Assembly (NCBI GenBank): GCA_014529385.2
Contig: CM043952.1
Location: forward strand, 154,579,557-154,643,556
Direction: 5' to 3'
Length of the DNA: 64,000 bases
Origin: Adiantum capillus-veneris
Lineage: Eukaryota > Streptophyta > Polypodiopsida > Polypodiales > Pteridaceae
Part shown: positions 22,672-35,379 of the stretch, in pieces
Numbering within the stretch: the first letter of the stretch is position 1
Layout: each line of letters opens with the position of its first letter
Position numbers and translations under genes: made by a program
The notes under the pieces: generated by a model
Database searches by the model: none
Seen by the model: only the letters and a program-made list of their open reading frames with translations
Told to the model about the DNA's origin: nothing

Positions 22672-25640
22672 TTTTACTGCTCCACTTGGAGATACATCTT
22701 CAATGATAAATGGTCCATTTCCCTTTTTCTTAAACTTGGGAATGTGTTGCTAAAGGGAATAGACTAAAACTAAGTTCCATTTCTTGAAGATTATTGTGAT
22801 TAAGTGGGAATCAAAAAATTGTTTTTGATTCCATTTTTGTGCATAGATATGAGCTACAACAATTAGCCTTTGCTCATCTAGCTTTTCCAAATCTTCAAGT
22901 CTTTCTGACAATTCATGTCTAGTCCACTCAAGATTTTGTGCTACCCTTAATGTCGACAATAGAAATTCTATTGGAAGTATGGCATCAAGACCATAAACAA
23001 GGTTAAAGGGTGTAGCATTTAAAGCTGTTTTGAATGAAACTCGATAAGCTCATAGAGCTGCATGGAGATTTATTTCCCAGTCTGTCCTTCCTGAACTAAC
23101 CACTTTAGTCAACACTAAGCTAAGAATTTTATTCGTATGCTCAACATGTCCGTTTGCTTGTGGGTGATAGGGAGATGATTTGTTATGGATGACCATAAAC
23201 TCATTAAGCAAATACTCGATTAACTCATTGAGGAAATGAGTTCCCCGATCCCTGATAATTTCTATTGGCAGTCCATATCTCGTGAATACATACTCATATA
23301 AGAATGCAACAGTGGTTCTTGCATCATTCTTTTGAGTTGCTTTAGCCTCGGCCCACTTGGTCAAATAGTCCGTAGCTACAATGATATATTGAGCTTGGAT
23401 TCTATAAGCAGGTGGCTATATTGGTCCAACAAAATCTATACCCCATTTTGCAAAATCTCTAGCCCCCATCATTGGTCTTAAGGGCATGCTATCTACTCGT
23501 GTTGGAATTTTTGCTCGTTGACAAGCATCACACCTTCAAACATATTCTTTAGCATCTACAAAAAGTATTAGCCACCATATGCCTGCCATCAAGATTGCTC
23601 TTGTGGTGGTCTCACTAGAAAAGTGACCTCCAGCTAATCCAGCATGTGCTTGTTCTATAATTGGAATATACTCTTTTTCATTTGCACAAAGACAAAAATG
23701 TTGATCTTTATCTCTCCAATGCAATTGGTTCCCGATAAGAGAATAGTCTCTTGCTTTAGTGTCAATTGCTCTTTGATGGTGTTTACTCATATCCTCAGGA
23801 CATGTTCGGCTTGATAAGTAAGTAACCAGATAATTACTCCACTTAGGAACAGGTGACATTTGAAACAGTGTTACATGAGATATGGGTGTTTGTTTTTGAC
23901 ATTGAGGGCAACCTTTTACAAAATATCGAACATCTCTCCTCATAGTCGGCCAAAACACTCCAAGTCTCAAGATTCATTGCATAGTTTGGTCTTCCGCAAA
24001 GTGAAGTCCTACTATGGTAACATGTGCTTGACTTAGGTATTGTTCTTTTTCTTTAGGATTAATGCATAAGAGCAATATCCCATACCAATTTCTTTTGTAT
24101 AGCATACCAGCAAGTAACTAATACATAGTCGATTGCTCGATTAATCCAATTGTGATAGGAAGTGGTATTTGTGAATCCACTTGAGCTATTGTCATCAATG
24201 ACACAATGTTTTTCAACCATCTAGGTATCATTTCCACGGAGAACAAATAGGCATCTGGTAGATCATCGTCTACCCCTGTAGGTGATTCTCCTGAAACAAT
24301 CCTCGACAAATGATCTACTTGTTGATGTGTAGTGCCCTTTTTTTACAACCACAGTGAAATCAAATTCCAAAAGAATGATGAACCATCTCACTATTCTCCC
24401 TGTGCTGCATGGCTTGTTGACTAAATACAACAAAGCTTGGTTGTCCACAAAGAACACAAACTTGTTGGCTAATAGGTAATGTCTATACTTTTTAACGGCA
24501 TAGATCATTCCTAATCCTTGTCTTTCGGTGGTAGTGTAATTCTTTTCTTCCATGTTCAATTGTCGGCTAGCATAAGAAATAGGAAAGTCAATTTTCCCAT
24601 CTCCTGGTTGAGCTAGTATACAACCAATAGCAAAATTGGAAGCATCTACACGTATGTGGAATACCTTGTTCCAATCAGGTGCTTTGAATATTGGAGCTAA
24701 GGTGAGAGCTTGATTAAGCTTCATGAAGGATTTTTCACATGCCTCAGTCCATTCAAAGTGTGTACTCAAGCCATACATGGGTTTTGCAATTATAGCGTAC
24801 ATGTAGATGAATCGTAGGTAATATCCACAATGTCCCATGAAGGCTTGTACCCCCTTGAATATTGTTGGTCTTGGCAAATCAGTAATGACATGAATCTTCT
24901 CAATATCAGTAGCTATACCATTTTTAGACACTATATGTCTAAGAATTTTTCTTGTCTACCTATGAATGTGCACTTTTAAGGATTTAAGAAAATTCTATAA
25001 AGTCTACATTTTTCGAATACCTTTTTGAAGTGTTCAAAATGATCAGCCCGAATTGATGAATGTACGCATAGATCATCCATATATACTTCTATGAATTTTC
25101 TAAGATATTATTTGAAATCATGGCTCGTCAACCTTTGAAATGTGGCTAGAGCATTAGTTAACCCAAACGGCATAACTCGATAGGCAAATATATCCCATTC
25201 TGTTGCAAAAGCAATTTTATGATGATCTTTTGGGTCAACCAAAAGTTGATTGTATCACGAAAAGCCGTCTAAGAAGCTGTAAGCTTCTTTTCCTACAAAT
25301 CGATCATTCTAAAACATGCTCTGTTATTGGAAGAGGAAAGTTGTCTCTAATGGTAGTTGCATTCACCTTTTTGAGATTAACACACACTCGTAATTTTCCA
25401 TTCTTCTTGAGTACTATCACAATTGGAGACACCTAATCTGTGTATTCAATTTCGTAAATGAATTCAGATTCCTTTAGTTTTTCAATCTCTTCTTTTATCT
25501 TCCTTGCAAATGTTTCACTATACGTGTATGACCTTTGTCTACTTGGGTTCACATCATTTCTCATGGGTATGGTATGTTGACAAATTTATGGATCAACACC
25601 CTTGAGATCCTTGTAAGACCAAGCAAAGATATCTCGGTAT
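22560..25640 (-). mobile_element. Reverse transcriptase, RNase H and integrase of the 18.8-kb gypsy
   Basis: Minus-strand order: RT palm and thumb (about 25640-24930, with a YMDDL-type catalytic box and VQAFMGHCGYY), RNase H (24931-24263, with VDASNFAIG, YTTTERQGLGMIYA and the chromodomain-less end), the integrase zinc-binding region (23970-23536, GGHFSSETTTRAILMAGIWW) and the integrase core (23364-23050, MTKWAEAKA, then DRGTHFLN, then YHPQANGHVEHTNK). Sequence type is Ty3/gypsy, not copia, because RT-RNase H precede integrase. Fossil, multiply broken. Confidence 0.9.
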
Positions 25641-25654
25641 TCCTTTAACAGGCT

Positions 25655-28600
25655 TCACAAAAGCTTTTCTTCTTCTTTTGTTAGGTCACTTGCGATGTAA
25701 GCAGGTCGAGACTCTTCTCCTGGTTCAACCAAGTCTATCCTTTTAGCGTTTTTAGGTCCTTCGTAAGATTCGCCCTGTTTTTGTAGTTCCCTAACAGGTT
25801 GTTCGTTTATGATTTTTCGATCTTGGAAAGTATACTTTTTGTAATGGGATGGAACATGCATTACATCCTTGCCATCCTCTTCCGTGGTTTCCATTTCGGT
25901 TGTGTATATCTCCTTTAGAGCTTTTTTCAACTCTTGATATTTCTTTTTCCACTCGACTCTAGTCATGAGTGATTTCTTATCCCGTGGGTTTTCTTGAGTA
26001 CCCTTCCTTGTTTTCCTCATGTCTGAGACATTTTTGATTTTTTGTTTGAAGGATATCTGCCAGTTATTTTGTCCTTGACATAATCATTTGCATTTATCTG
26101 CATCAAGAATTGTGTTTTACTAGAGACTGATGGCATAGGTCGTGTTTTCACAATTCTGGTGTCTCCTTTTCATTTATAACATTTTTGTCTTCTTGATTTC
26201 TAGTTTGGAAAGTAAAAAAACCTTTCCTCCCCTCCTTTTAAGAGTAGCTTAGCTCACGTATGCTCTTTTTCTAACCCTGAATCTTCTGAGGTAGCTGAGT
26301 GTTCATCTAACTCATTAGTTGCATCGTAATAGTGGTCTGAAAAGACTTGTTGAGCTTTCATTAAGTCTTTGGGTTCCTCACCTTCATCTTCAATGTTGAG
26401 GATTGAAATCATTTGGATGGGAATGATGTCGTAGCCATCCTCATTGCAAAATTGAGTAGGCAGAGACGTATTCACACATACATCTATTGTCGCTAAAATT
26501 TGAGTCCACTCGAATGGCTCAAAAAAATGCTCTGGAAAGGGTTCAGGTACATAGGCTTCGTCTGTGCAGTCCCTTTCTAGGATACATTCTTCTCGTCCTA
26601 AGCTTCCGTTTTCTGAAGCTCCACACATCAAATAGGAGTGTCTTTGTTTAACCAGGATGGGAGTTTATTTTCAACCGAAGATACTGAATCAAACTCTTGG
26701 ATGGGTGTTTTCCAGATATCTCTATAAGTGTGATCTTTTAGATTTACTCTTTTCATAGATCCCACTTGCTTCAAGTACAAATAGTTGTTTCCACAATCTT
26801 GGATAATCTGTACCTGTCGCATGAAAGGTCTTTCGAATATGATTTCATAGTTGAGTTTTTTCCCAAATTCTACTATGGAAAAGTGTGTTGATATTCAATT
26901 CCACGGGAATTGACTATCAACTTTTCAAGCAGCCCTAATGGTCTCTCAATGTGTCTGTCAGCCAACTGCAATTTCATTTGAGTTTGTCTAATGACTGCCT
27001 GTCCCCAAGATTCCCATATTGCTTTAGTGGCTATGGCTATGCCAGCTCCACTATCCAGTATTGCCATGGTTTCAATGTCATTATATTTCACTGGGAGGGC
27101 GGTGTTTCCTTCCTCCCCGTCATAATATTCTCCGACTTTGTTCATGGGAACTGATCGAATTTCTTTGTTTTCCATTTTATTTTTTAATTTTATCCAATTT
27201 TTTTGAGAGTAACCCAGTTATCCCCACCTTCTCTAAGGTTTTTTGTAAATCATTCCACAAGTATAGTCTGAGTTTTAATAGTTCTCCCAAGGTAAGAGTG
27301 CATTGGATGGGTGTAGACATGATTGAATGGATGTTGTCTACTTCTAGAGTTCAGCTCTTTTTACTTGAGTGGTCTTACACACGATGGATTCATCTTTGTT
27401 ATCTCCCAAGTAAGAAGGTAATGTTTTCAAGGTCAATGGTTTCGACATTCCTGAAGCTTCCGATCTGCAATCCCCATACAAGGATTGTACATCCATGTTC
27501 ATATCATAAGGTAGATTATCCAACCATACTTCCTATATAGGAGCTAACTTTAGAGTTAGGCTCCCATCATTGATGTCTCTTACTTTTTCCCATAAGTGTC
27601 CTGGCCGATCTTCCTTTACGAATGGAATTTCGTCTATAAGCTCCCATCATTGATGTCTCTTACTTTTTCCCATAAGTATCAGGCACTATAAGCTCTGGTT
27701 CGTTTGGTTCAAGGTGGGGTTCTGCCACCACATTGGATTTTTCGTTCGTTTCTTTTACCACAAGCTCTTCAAGTTTTGTGATACTTTCAAGCTTGGATTT
27801 TTGTTTTTCCAGCATGTCTTGCGTGATTCTTACCAAATTTTGATAAGCTTCCACCTTTGCTGCTTCCATGTCTAGAGACGGATAGTTTTTCCATTTGTTC
27901 TCCATGTTTTGGCGTGCTCTAAGTCTTGCTTGGTAGGCTTCCAAGGCCGCATTAATAGGCTAAAAACTTTTATCAACCAAAATGGATCCTCCAGATTTCA
28001 CAATTTTTTCCTTGAATTCACTTCCAGTTTCTTTCAACTTTTCCTGTACTAGCTTCTTTGCTTTCTCCTTGATTTCTACCCGCTGTTTTTGTTTTCTCAT
28101 CTCATATCTTTTGCTTCTGCTCCTTTTGATTCTTTGAGAGGAAACTTTAGTATTTTCCAAATCATCAGAGGAGTTGTGTTTCTTTTTCTTGGCTTGGGAT
28201 CTAGTGATTACCTTGAGTGGAACAATTGGTTCACTCTCTGATGAGCTACTAGGTATCACTTGGACTACGTTTACTACGGTTTTACCCTTGTTCAAAGGAT
28301 TTTTTGGACAATCTTTCGGAAAGTGTCCTCCTTGTTTGTAGCATTGTATACAATAGGCTTCAATTGGTTTGAGGTTTTTGTTAGGCTCCGGACATTCATT
28401 TTTCCAATGATCATCAACACCATAGTTATGACAGTTTCCTGTTCTTGGCTTCATCATGGGTCTTACGATGGAAGGTCTGACACCTTGATTAGATACATAT
28501 ATATTGGTGCGAGCTCTGGTGGAGCATAAGTCATGGGTTCCTCCATTGTTGGGGGTGGATGTGGATTATACCAATATCCTTCTACCATTACTGTAGATGG

Positions 28601-30586
28601 ACTAGGCTCTACATAGGGTGTAGCAGGCACTAACACTTGTTCATCTATGACTCCTTCAGAGTGCATGTACTTTACAGGCACTACATTATGTCCTAGATAT
28701 GGAGGTTGTTGTCCCAACATAGGTTGAGGTCTTTCCATACCCATTGGTGGTCTTTGAGATTGGGCCATATTAGGCTGATATCTGTACCTGGGTTGTCCTT
28801 GTGGCCTCATGTGCACGTATGGAACATTCCCATTATACTTTGGTCTAAAGTAACACTCGTGGGTCTCATGGTTGGTCCATTTATCCTCGATTGCACACCA
28901 TTTTTGTGTCCTAATTGGTTGTCCTTGTGGAGGTTTCCCTTGTCTTGATCCCCTCATAGGTGCTTTTTGCATGTTGTTCATCATGTCGTTCATCCTTTTT
29001 ACCATATCTTCTATGGCTCAGAGTGGTGTGGCAGCAATCATTTCCACTTGTGCTGGTTTAGTGGATGTTGTTTTCTCGCTTTGGTTATCCTTAGGGACAT
29101 CTTCTTCGTTGAAAATTTTGCAATTATCTCCTAAGTCAATAGCATCCGACACACACGCTTCTAGGGCTGCATACTTTTTACTATAGAGTATAGCATGAAG
29201 TTTTTTGTTTAGCAATCCCTCCAGAAACAAAGATACAAGTCGTTCTTCTGCAGGCATCTCTAGCTCTAGGCATCTGGCAATGTATTGTCTCATTCGAGTT
29301 GCACAATCCCTAACAGATTCACCATGCTTCCGTTTAAAGCTTAGATTTGAGCTACAGTATTATGTTTGATCCGTGTTTTGGAACAAGAAGCTACAAACTC
29401 TTGAGCTAATGTGGTCAAGTCCATGATTGACCTTGGTGGAATGTCTTGGAACCATGTCAATGCTTTTCCTTCTAATGTCATTCCAAACCCCTTGATTGAG
29501 TATGGAAATAGAATATACGCTCTGCTCTTAGGACTTTCTTAAAGCTTGCTATGTGGTCGTACGGATCCCCTGATCCACTATATTTTCTAATTCATTTTTG
29601 AAATTCAACTGATCTGACACGTCTATTTGGTTCAACTCCCGGTCTTCTGGCAGTTGGTCCTGTTCCGAGTCCTTGAAACCAGTCTGTTGGAGATATTAGT
29701 GACACATGTAGCCCTGGACTGGCCTTAGTGTCACCCGATTTTCTACGTGATGAGGTGGTTTCTGGTTTCTTTACATTACTCTCAGATGATCTCTCACTGT
29801 GTTCATCTCTTGGAATTGTTTCTGGTCCTTGCCCCAATATCCAATCCCATATGAAATAACCATAGTATTTGGTTTGTTCTACCTCCTCAGGAGTCATCAT
29901 AACAAAGTTGTTGTTATAACAATCCCCAAACATGTAGGTTGGTAGGTCTATTGATCCCTTATCTTTGATCTTGAAGATATAGATGATCTTCATGGCCGTT
30001 AATTGTCCTGGTTCGGCATGCAAAGTCCACAAAAGATTCTTTATGTTTCTATCTTCCCAACAATAGACTCCGATCCTACGATTATATGTACTAAGCCATT
30101 TCAAAGGCTTCAAGACTACTTGATCGTATGCCTTGAATTCTAAAGTTGGTGGTCCTTCTTTTGCTGATATATCTGGGATTATGGTGTTTACTTCTAACCC
30201 TCATTTGTCTATCACGTCAGGGTTTTCGACTGAGTTCCGTTTCGATCCATGTACATTTTTCCTTGTTTGTTTGCCCTAACCTCTTCTTTGAACTCGGTCA
30301 TCAATGCAAATAGCATACTCCTCGTTAGGGTCCAAGTAAACCTAGGCTCCATGACAATTAGTCTTGTAAAAGATAGTAAATGCTTATAGCGCACTGTCGT
30401 TCCAGTTTTTGAATGAGTTGAATAAGAAGACATTTTGGATGTTGAATTTGAAAAAATGTCTGAGACTTCTTCAGGAATTGTGTGCAAGGAATTGCCTTGA
30501 TTCACACTTTCTTCGGTAGATACTCTACTGGAGGTTTCTCCGAGTATACCCTGATTTCCTAGTACACGACCAGATCTAAGGTTCAT
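25655..30586 (-). mobile_element. gag, protease and linker of the 18.8-kb gypsy
   Basis: Gag spans about 30586-27660. Its C-terminal part has two CCHC zinc knuckles (CHNYGVDDHWKNEC and CIQCYKQGGHFPKDC, about 28430-28300), preceded by a Pro/Gln/Met-rich stretch (28870-28600) and followed by a Lys/Glu-rich helix region. The protease is at 27175-26873 (LDSGAG). The linker 26831-25655 is acidic and has a related copy at 42200-42770. Fossil. Confidence 0.85.
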
Positions 30587-30599
30587 ATAGACTTACGAA

Positions 30600-32503
30600 G
30601 CCCTGGATAGAGTACTCACCTTTGGACTGACTTGTCGTCAATTTCCACTTGACTCAATTGCAACTTTCTGTCAAGCCATTGATTCCTCGTCTGCAACCTG
30701 ATTCCGATACAAACTTGATCAAGTTAGCCATTCTTCTACAAAGAGAGTAACTCTCGTGATTGGTCTCTGTGTATCACTTTAAATTGAGCTATGGGATTCA
30801 AAATTTGACTTTGAGATTCGACTTTAGCAAAAGTTCAAAGGTTTGATTTGCAACCTGTAAACTGAGTGCACATGTATCAATTTTGATCCAATTGAACCCA
30901 AAATTGCCGTGTGGCTTTATGTTATGTTGGTCTAACAGTGCATAAGCTCAAAAGTCAATTGATGTCTCTGGATAGCAGAAGTAAATAATCGCGATTATTT
31001 ACTTTTGTTATTTTTTTACACTTTTTTGATTGGTTTGGCAAGTATACAACTTGTTAAAGTCTCTGGACAAGTTTCAACAAGTTTGGACAAAATCTGATCA
31101 AGTTTATCAACTGTTTTGTGTCCGCAGACTCTGATTTCAAGAATCTGGCTTAAGTCTCACTTTTGGGATCCAAATTTCACCAAAATTGATTTGTGAGGTC
31201 TACTTGATATGCTTGAGCTTGTGGTATACTCAAACTTGCAAATTTCTCAAGTTTTGAAGCAAATGTAAATAATCACGATTATTTACTCCAGCTATAATTT
31301 TGCAACTTTTTACCCCAACTTTGACACAGATCTATTAAGCACCTTAAGTTAAGGTCACTAGCCAAGTTTCATCAAGTTTGGATAATTTTTCGTCAAATGG
31401 TCATCAATTATCTGTTCGCAGACTAACTTTGCACTTTTAGTCACAATTTTCAATCCAGTGATCCAAATCTTACCAATTTTGGTTTGTGAGCTTATGATAA
31501 CATGTTAAAACTAGTGGTATGTTGACTTGGTCAAGAAAGTTGAAAAATGAGTCAGATATACTTCTGACAAATTTTTACAAGTTTTTGGTCAACTAAGCAT
31601 GTACAATGTTTATCACATCAACATAAGCCAATATATGAATCAAATTTCAACAAGTTTGGATAAATTTTCTTTCAATTTATACTTAAGATTCAAAAGTCAG
31701 TACAAACTTTAGTTTTTACCCAGTTTTTTGTCAGTTTACTGATCCAAATCTCTTGGGCCTTTGCAATGAGTCAATGGTATGAATCTTGGTCAATTTAGAG
31801 CAAAAAGTTAATAATCACGATTATTAACTTTAGGCTTGAAATGAGCACTTTTTTTGCATTTTATTCAAAGACAGTCTTTATATGAACTATTTTAAGCCTA
31901 TGAATCAAGTCAAAACTTAATTTGACCTAAATTGTCAAGAAAAAGTAAATAATCTGAGTTTTGGCCAATTCTTGAAATTTTTACCTCGAAGTGTCTTTGA
32001 ACTTACCAACTGGTTTAGACAACTTTTAGGCTTACTCTCCAGTCAGATTGAGTGGTTTCGAGTCTTTTCGAGCTATTTCTAGATGTAGACCTGAAATGAT
32101 GCAACTTCCAATAACATCTCACACTTGATTCTTTCAGAGAGAGCAATGTTCTGAAATCCACCTCAGATCCTACTTACCCTACTCCTAAATTCTCATGCAA
32201 TGGGGTTGTGGAAAGTGTACACAAACACTTGTTTTCTTGTGTTTTATGTTTTTTCTGAGCACTAATCTTAAGATTTGTCTCTTCTACCAACCATTCTCAA
32301 AATCCTGATCTATTTCTACAATCCTACAATCCTAAAGGCACTCAACAAGTACAATTACTTCCAAGCTACCTCTACACAGCAAAAGACAACAATCTTAAGC
32401 TATGCGGTTTCTAAAAGAAAGTTTTGAACTCTATGCGAACCTAGAGGAAGTTCAAGGACAACTACACAAGACGCTCATGTTTTTCCCTAGTTTAGGTCTC
32501 TTA
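30600..32503 (-). repeat. Leader of the 18.8-kb gypsy with tandem palindrome-bearing repeats
   Basis: Palindromes occur at 30981-31002 (perfect GTAAATAATCGCGATTATTTAC), 31265-31286 (central mismatch) and 31807-31828 (GTTAATAATCACGATTATTAAC), with a half-site near 31945. The sequence between them repeats with a period of about 284 bp (shared CAAGTTTGGA, GTCCGCAGACT / GTTCGCAGACT, ATCCAAATTTCACC / ATCCAAATCTTACC). So this is a diverged tandem array, with each unit opened by the palindrome. No coding frame. It lies between the primer site and gag. Confidence 0.85.
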
Positions 32504-32523
32504 GATCCCAGGTAGCGGCGCCA
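32504..32523 (-). promoter_or_regulatory. Primer-binding site, tRNA-Asp type
   Basis: On the minus strand, two bases after the 5' LTR, TGGCGCCGCTACCTGGGATC matches the complement of the plant tRNA-Asp 3' end at all but about three positions. Confidence 0.8.
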
Positions 32524-32525
32524 AA

Positions 32526-33445
32526 TGTGGGACACATGTCTAACCTCACCATCTTATCTTATTGTAGTATTAGCGAGAACCACAACTAATTTGTCAAACC
32601 ATGGAACGAAGCTGACTCGACTAGTGCGTAGAGGCTACAAGAGGTTGTCAATCTCTCGAAAAACAACTAACAACTCGTATCTAACTCAAGCTACACTCAA
32701 GTGACTAAAATCACCAAAAGCCAATCGCTCATCGGCAAACAAATCACATCCGTTACAACATCAAATGACATCCAAACGTAACAAAACTTCTAGGACAAGT
32801 TTATAAGACCTAAGCACACATGATTATGGTCTCAAACACCACTTTAGGTCAAGTTCCAAAATCACGACTATTAACAGCAGTGGATTTTTGACCTAGTCGT
32901 TTTCGACCCAGAATGCATCTAAATGCTTAGCAATGATACCCCAATCCCCGCCTATGCTTAGTTTTTAAATTGAAAGTGTAAATTCCTAGTTATGATGAAA
33001 ATAGGCTGCGGGTGGGCGATGCCATAAGCTACGAATTACTATGAACTGTTTATGTCAATGTGTAGAGCTCTTACCTGCGGTTGCAATGCAACAAACACAA
33101 TCACAATGTGACAACCGAGGAGGGACTAGGAAGCACGAGAAGGAGAGAAGTGAGCATTGTTAGCTCACGCTGTGTATTTCTTATCCAAAAACTTATAGAA
33201 AACTTACAAAAATTGTCTTTTATACCTTAGCCAAGGTTTTTGGGTGGTCAAAACTAATAATCTGGAGTTCTATCAAAGCTGGGTAATGATTGGATGATAC
33301 AATCTGGAAGCTTGTAGCCTCGGCTTATTAATTACAGAGTTTATCCGAGAAAATAAAAGTTACAATATTCCTAATTTATCAAAATAATAAAAGCTTTACA
33401 AAGAGAACTTTAAAAAATGGTGTCCATGTTAGCTTGCTGCTAACA
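32526..33445 (-). repeat. 5' LTR of the 18.8-kb gypsy (right copy)
   Basis: Aligned end to end with 14646-15556, about nine-tenths identical by eye. It starts TGTGGGACACATG and ends GCTGCTAACA on the plus strand. Confidence 0.93.
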
Positions 33446-33450
33446 CTCTC
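33446..33450. repeat. Target-site duplication CTCTC (right copy)
   Basis: Matches 14641-14645. Confidence 0.9.
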
Positions 33451-34903
33451 AAAGATTTTTTGCGGCTACGGTCTCAAATAGAGGCATGTATGGCCAAAGG
33501 GTGGATCGTTCAAGAGGCATTTGTTTACATATCAGAGTATTTGGCAGAAGTTTATCCTTCAATGCCTCGCATGTGGTTAGACGAGGAAGATGCAAGGATG
33601 TCTTCACACTTGCCAAGTGGAGAGGAGAAACTACTTAACATGGATATGAATCTATCCCGAGTGGTCGATAACATTTGCATTCTCAATGCAAAGATTATGA
33701 CCAAGTGAGTGGACTTGTGGATAGTGGCAAAGGCAAGGCATTTGCAAGAGAGGGAAGCATGGAAACAAGCACATGGAGGAAGGAGGGCACCCCCAGTGCC
33801 TAGACACCTTGCATGTTTCCCAGATCTCATTAGTGCAGAGTGGATTCATGAGAGAATGGGAGTATGCACGAGGCTGCGTACCAAAGGTAGAGTACTCATA
33901 TACCTAAACCATACTGTAACACTATTTCTTGAAATTATCTTTAATATTTATTTCTTTAAATTAATATATTTTTCTATTTTGTAGTGCCTTTCCTTTATCT
34001 CTATGTGGTCAAAGGGTCGTCACTTTCGTACGTGCTACATTGACGAGCGTAGAACCACCATGGATTGTGCCATCATTCGCAACTTTGACACAGACAGTGA
34101 TGAAGCCAAGTATTGCGCAACAATTGAAAGAATACTAAAGGTTAATTTTAGAACCTTTCATACCTTCATCTTCAAGTGCAAATGGTTTACAAATGTGTTT
34201 AGACGACATGAGAATGGCCTCTACATGGTGGACTCTAGTGTGCATCACACAGGGAGGTATGACAATTTAGTTTTACCGCGTAATTGTGAGTAGGTGAGTG
34301 ACATGTACCTTTTTTATTCTTATTTTCTTGTGGCGTTAGTTATACCAATGTTACTCACTTTGAGCTTCTACTTTAGGTCATCTATCCCATCAATCCACCA
34401 ATGTTACTCACTTTGAGATTCTACTTTAGGTCAACTATATCCCATCAATCCACCAACCAAACCTTTGGTTCATAATTCCTGTAACACCTCAGGGGAGAAC
34501 CATTTTTTCCACTAATGAAGTGGAGAGTATCTTCGACCCCCTTCCACCTCCGACTTTGGATGCGGTGGAAACAAAGGAGTGGGAGGTCGATGAATCAAGT
34601 CCGACGGTAGCAAGTCTTAGCGAGGATGATTGTCATCATGATGAAGATGATAAGATGGAGGATGATGAAATCGAAGAAGACAAAGGTAACGTATCCATGA
34701 ACAACAATTTCGTTTCTCTCTTTATTGATTTAGGAGCCATGAGCTCAGAATTGGATGATGCTTCATGTAGAGATCTTTTGGAAGATGATTCAGAAACATT
34801 TTGCAGTTATGAAGTTTTTTGGTCATGTAATCTATTCATCTCTCTCTCCCCCCTCTTCCTCTCTTTAGATTTGAGAATATGCTCAATTATGCTAATCAAT
34901 TGA
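33451..34903 (+). pseudogene. CACTA TNP2 transposase, second part (DUF4218 and DUF4216)
   Basis: The coding sequence resumes right after the gypsy insertion: the LERF..K end at 14640 joins here to DFLRLRSQIEACM, which is where TNP2 proteins read ERF...LK...V followed by EGSIAEGY. The DUF4218 part is SQIEACMAKGWIVQEAFVYISEYL (33470-33545). After an intron at about 33887-33984 (GTAGAG...GTAG) comes DUF4216: KGRHFRTCYIDERRTTMDC and FIFKCKWF (34003-34200). A TGA at 33706-33708 and later frame changes break it. The acidic tail (DDCHHDEDDKMEDDEIEED) at 34620-34680 is the usual C-terminus. A 53-bp tandem duplication lies in the degraded 3' part (34345-34450). Confidence 0.83.
34345..34450. repeat. 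53-bp tandem duplication
   Basis: CCAATGTTACTCACTTTGAG at 34345 recurs at 34398 together with TTCTACTTTAGGTCA, and ATCCCATCAATCCACCA also occurs twice. Each unit contains a potential 3' splice site (CTACTTTAG). Confidence 0.85.
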
Positions 34904-34966
34904 CAATGATTATTTTAGTTGTAACCAAGTGTAATCTTATATCCCCCGCCTCCTTCTCCCTCGTCT

Positions 34967-34974
<8 letters not shown>

Positions 34975-35017
<43 letters not shown>

Positions 35018-35141
35018 CTTTTTTAAATTTGAAAATTATATTCAATATTCTTTAATTTTTATTGAGAGTAGGGAAACACCAAAATTTGAAGGGGAGGGCA
35101 GGGGGAGGGGTAAAGCCATAATTTGAAAGTTTTTTTTTTTT

Positions 35142-35185
<44 letters not shown>

Positions 35186-35379
35186 TATAACAACAGTAAT
35201 CTGCACATTAATAGACGTGATAATAATAGCGGTAATATACACGATAATATACATAGTACTATTTTAAACACACAAAAAAAACGTACCCTCCTCTCTCTTG
35301 TTTCTCTACTTGAATTTGTACCTTCTCTCTACAAAACGCGGTAAAACAGCGTGGTAAACACTTGAAGATTTTCATAGTG
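34975..35379. repeat. Right end of the first CACTA: (CT)n, T22-G33 block, subterminal repeats, terminus
   Basis: A CT tract (about 34975-35013) is followed by 22 T (35130-35151) joined directly to 33 G (35152-35184), then GC-containing subterminal motifs (TAATAGCGGTAATATACACG, AACGCGGTAAAACAGCGTGG) and the terminus ...TTTTCATAGTG at 35379. No coding sequence. Confidence 0.7.

Larger units (their letters stand above)
14646..33445 (-). mobile_element. 18.8-kb Ty3/gypsy LTR retroelement, minus strand, inserted in TNP2
   Basis: LTRs of 911 and 920 bp (TG...CA), a 5-bp duplication, a tRNA-Asp-type primer site inside the right LTR and a polypurine tract inside the left LTR make the borders secure; the sense strand is minus. 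Order: leader with palindromic repeats (32503-30600), gag with two CCHC knuckles (30586-27660), protease (27175-26873), linker, reverse transcriptase and RNase H (about 25640-24263), integrase (23970-22560), a second retropepsin-like domain (about 22500-22147), a spacer with palindromes (21470-19280) and an accessory coding region (19277-15790). Fossil copy with many breaks (well over ten by frame count). The LTRs are about nine-tenths identical by eye, suggesting an age of several million years, depending on the rate assumed. Confidence 0.93.
8182..35379 (+). mobile_element. CACTA (En/Spm) DNA transposon, interrupted by an 18.8-kb gypsy element
   Basis: The left end reads CACTATAAGAGGAGC. 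The right end read in reverse is CACTATGAAAATC, so the first six bases match and the inner bases have diverged. Subterminal zones contain many short GC-rich motifs such as CCGCGG and ACGCGGTA in both orientations (8196-8372; 11690-11720; 35195-35352), as expected for CACTA ends. The element carries a degraded TNP2 gene split by the gypsy insertion, and an unrecognised minus-strand ORF. Without the gypsy it is about 8.4 kb. The expected 3-bp target duplication is not preserved (TCT left, TGC right). Host site: a copia gag. Confidence 0.8.
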
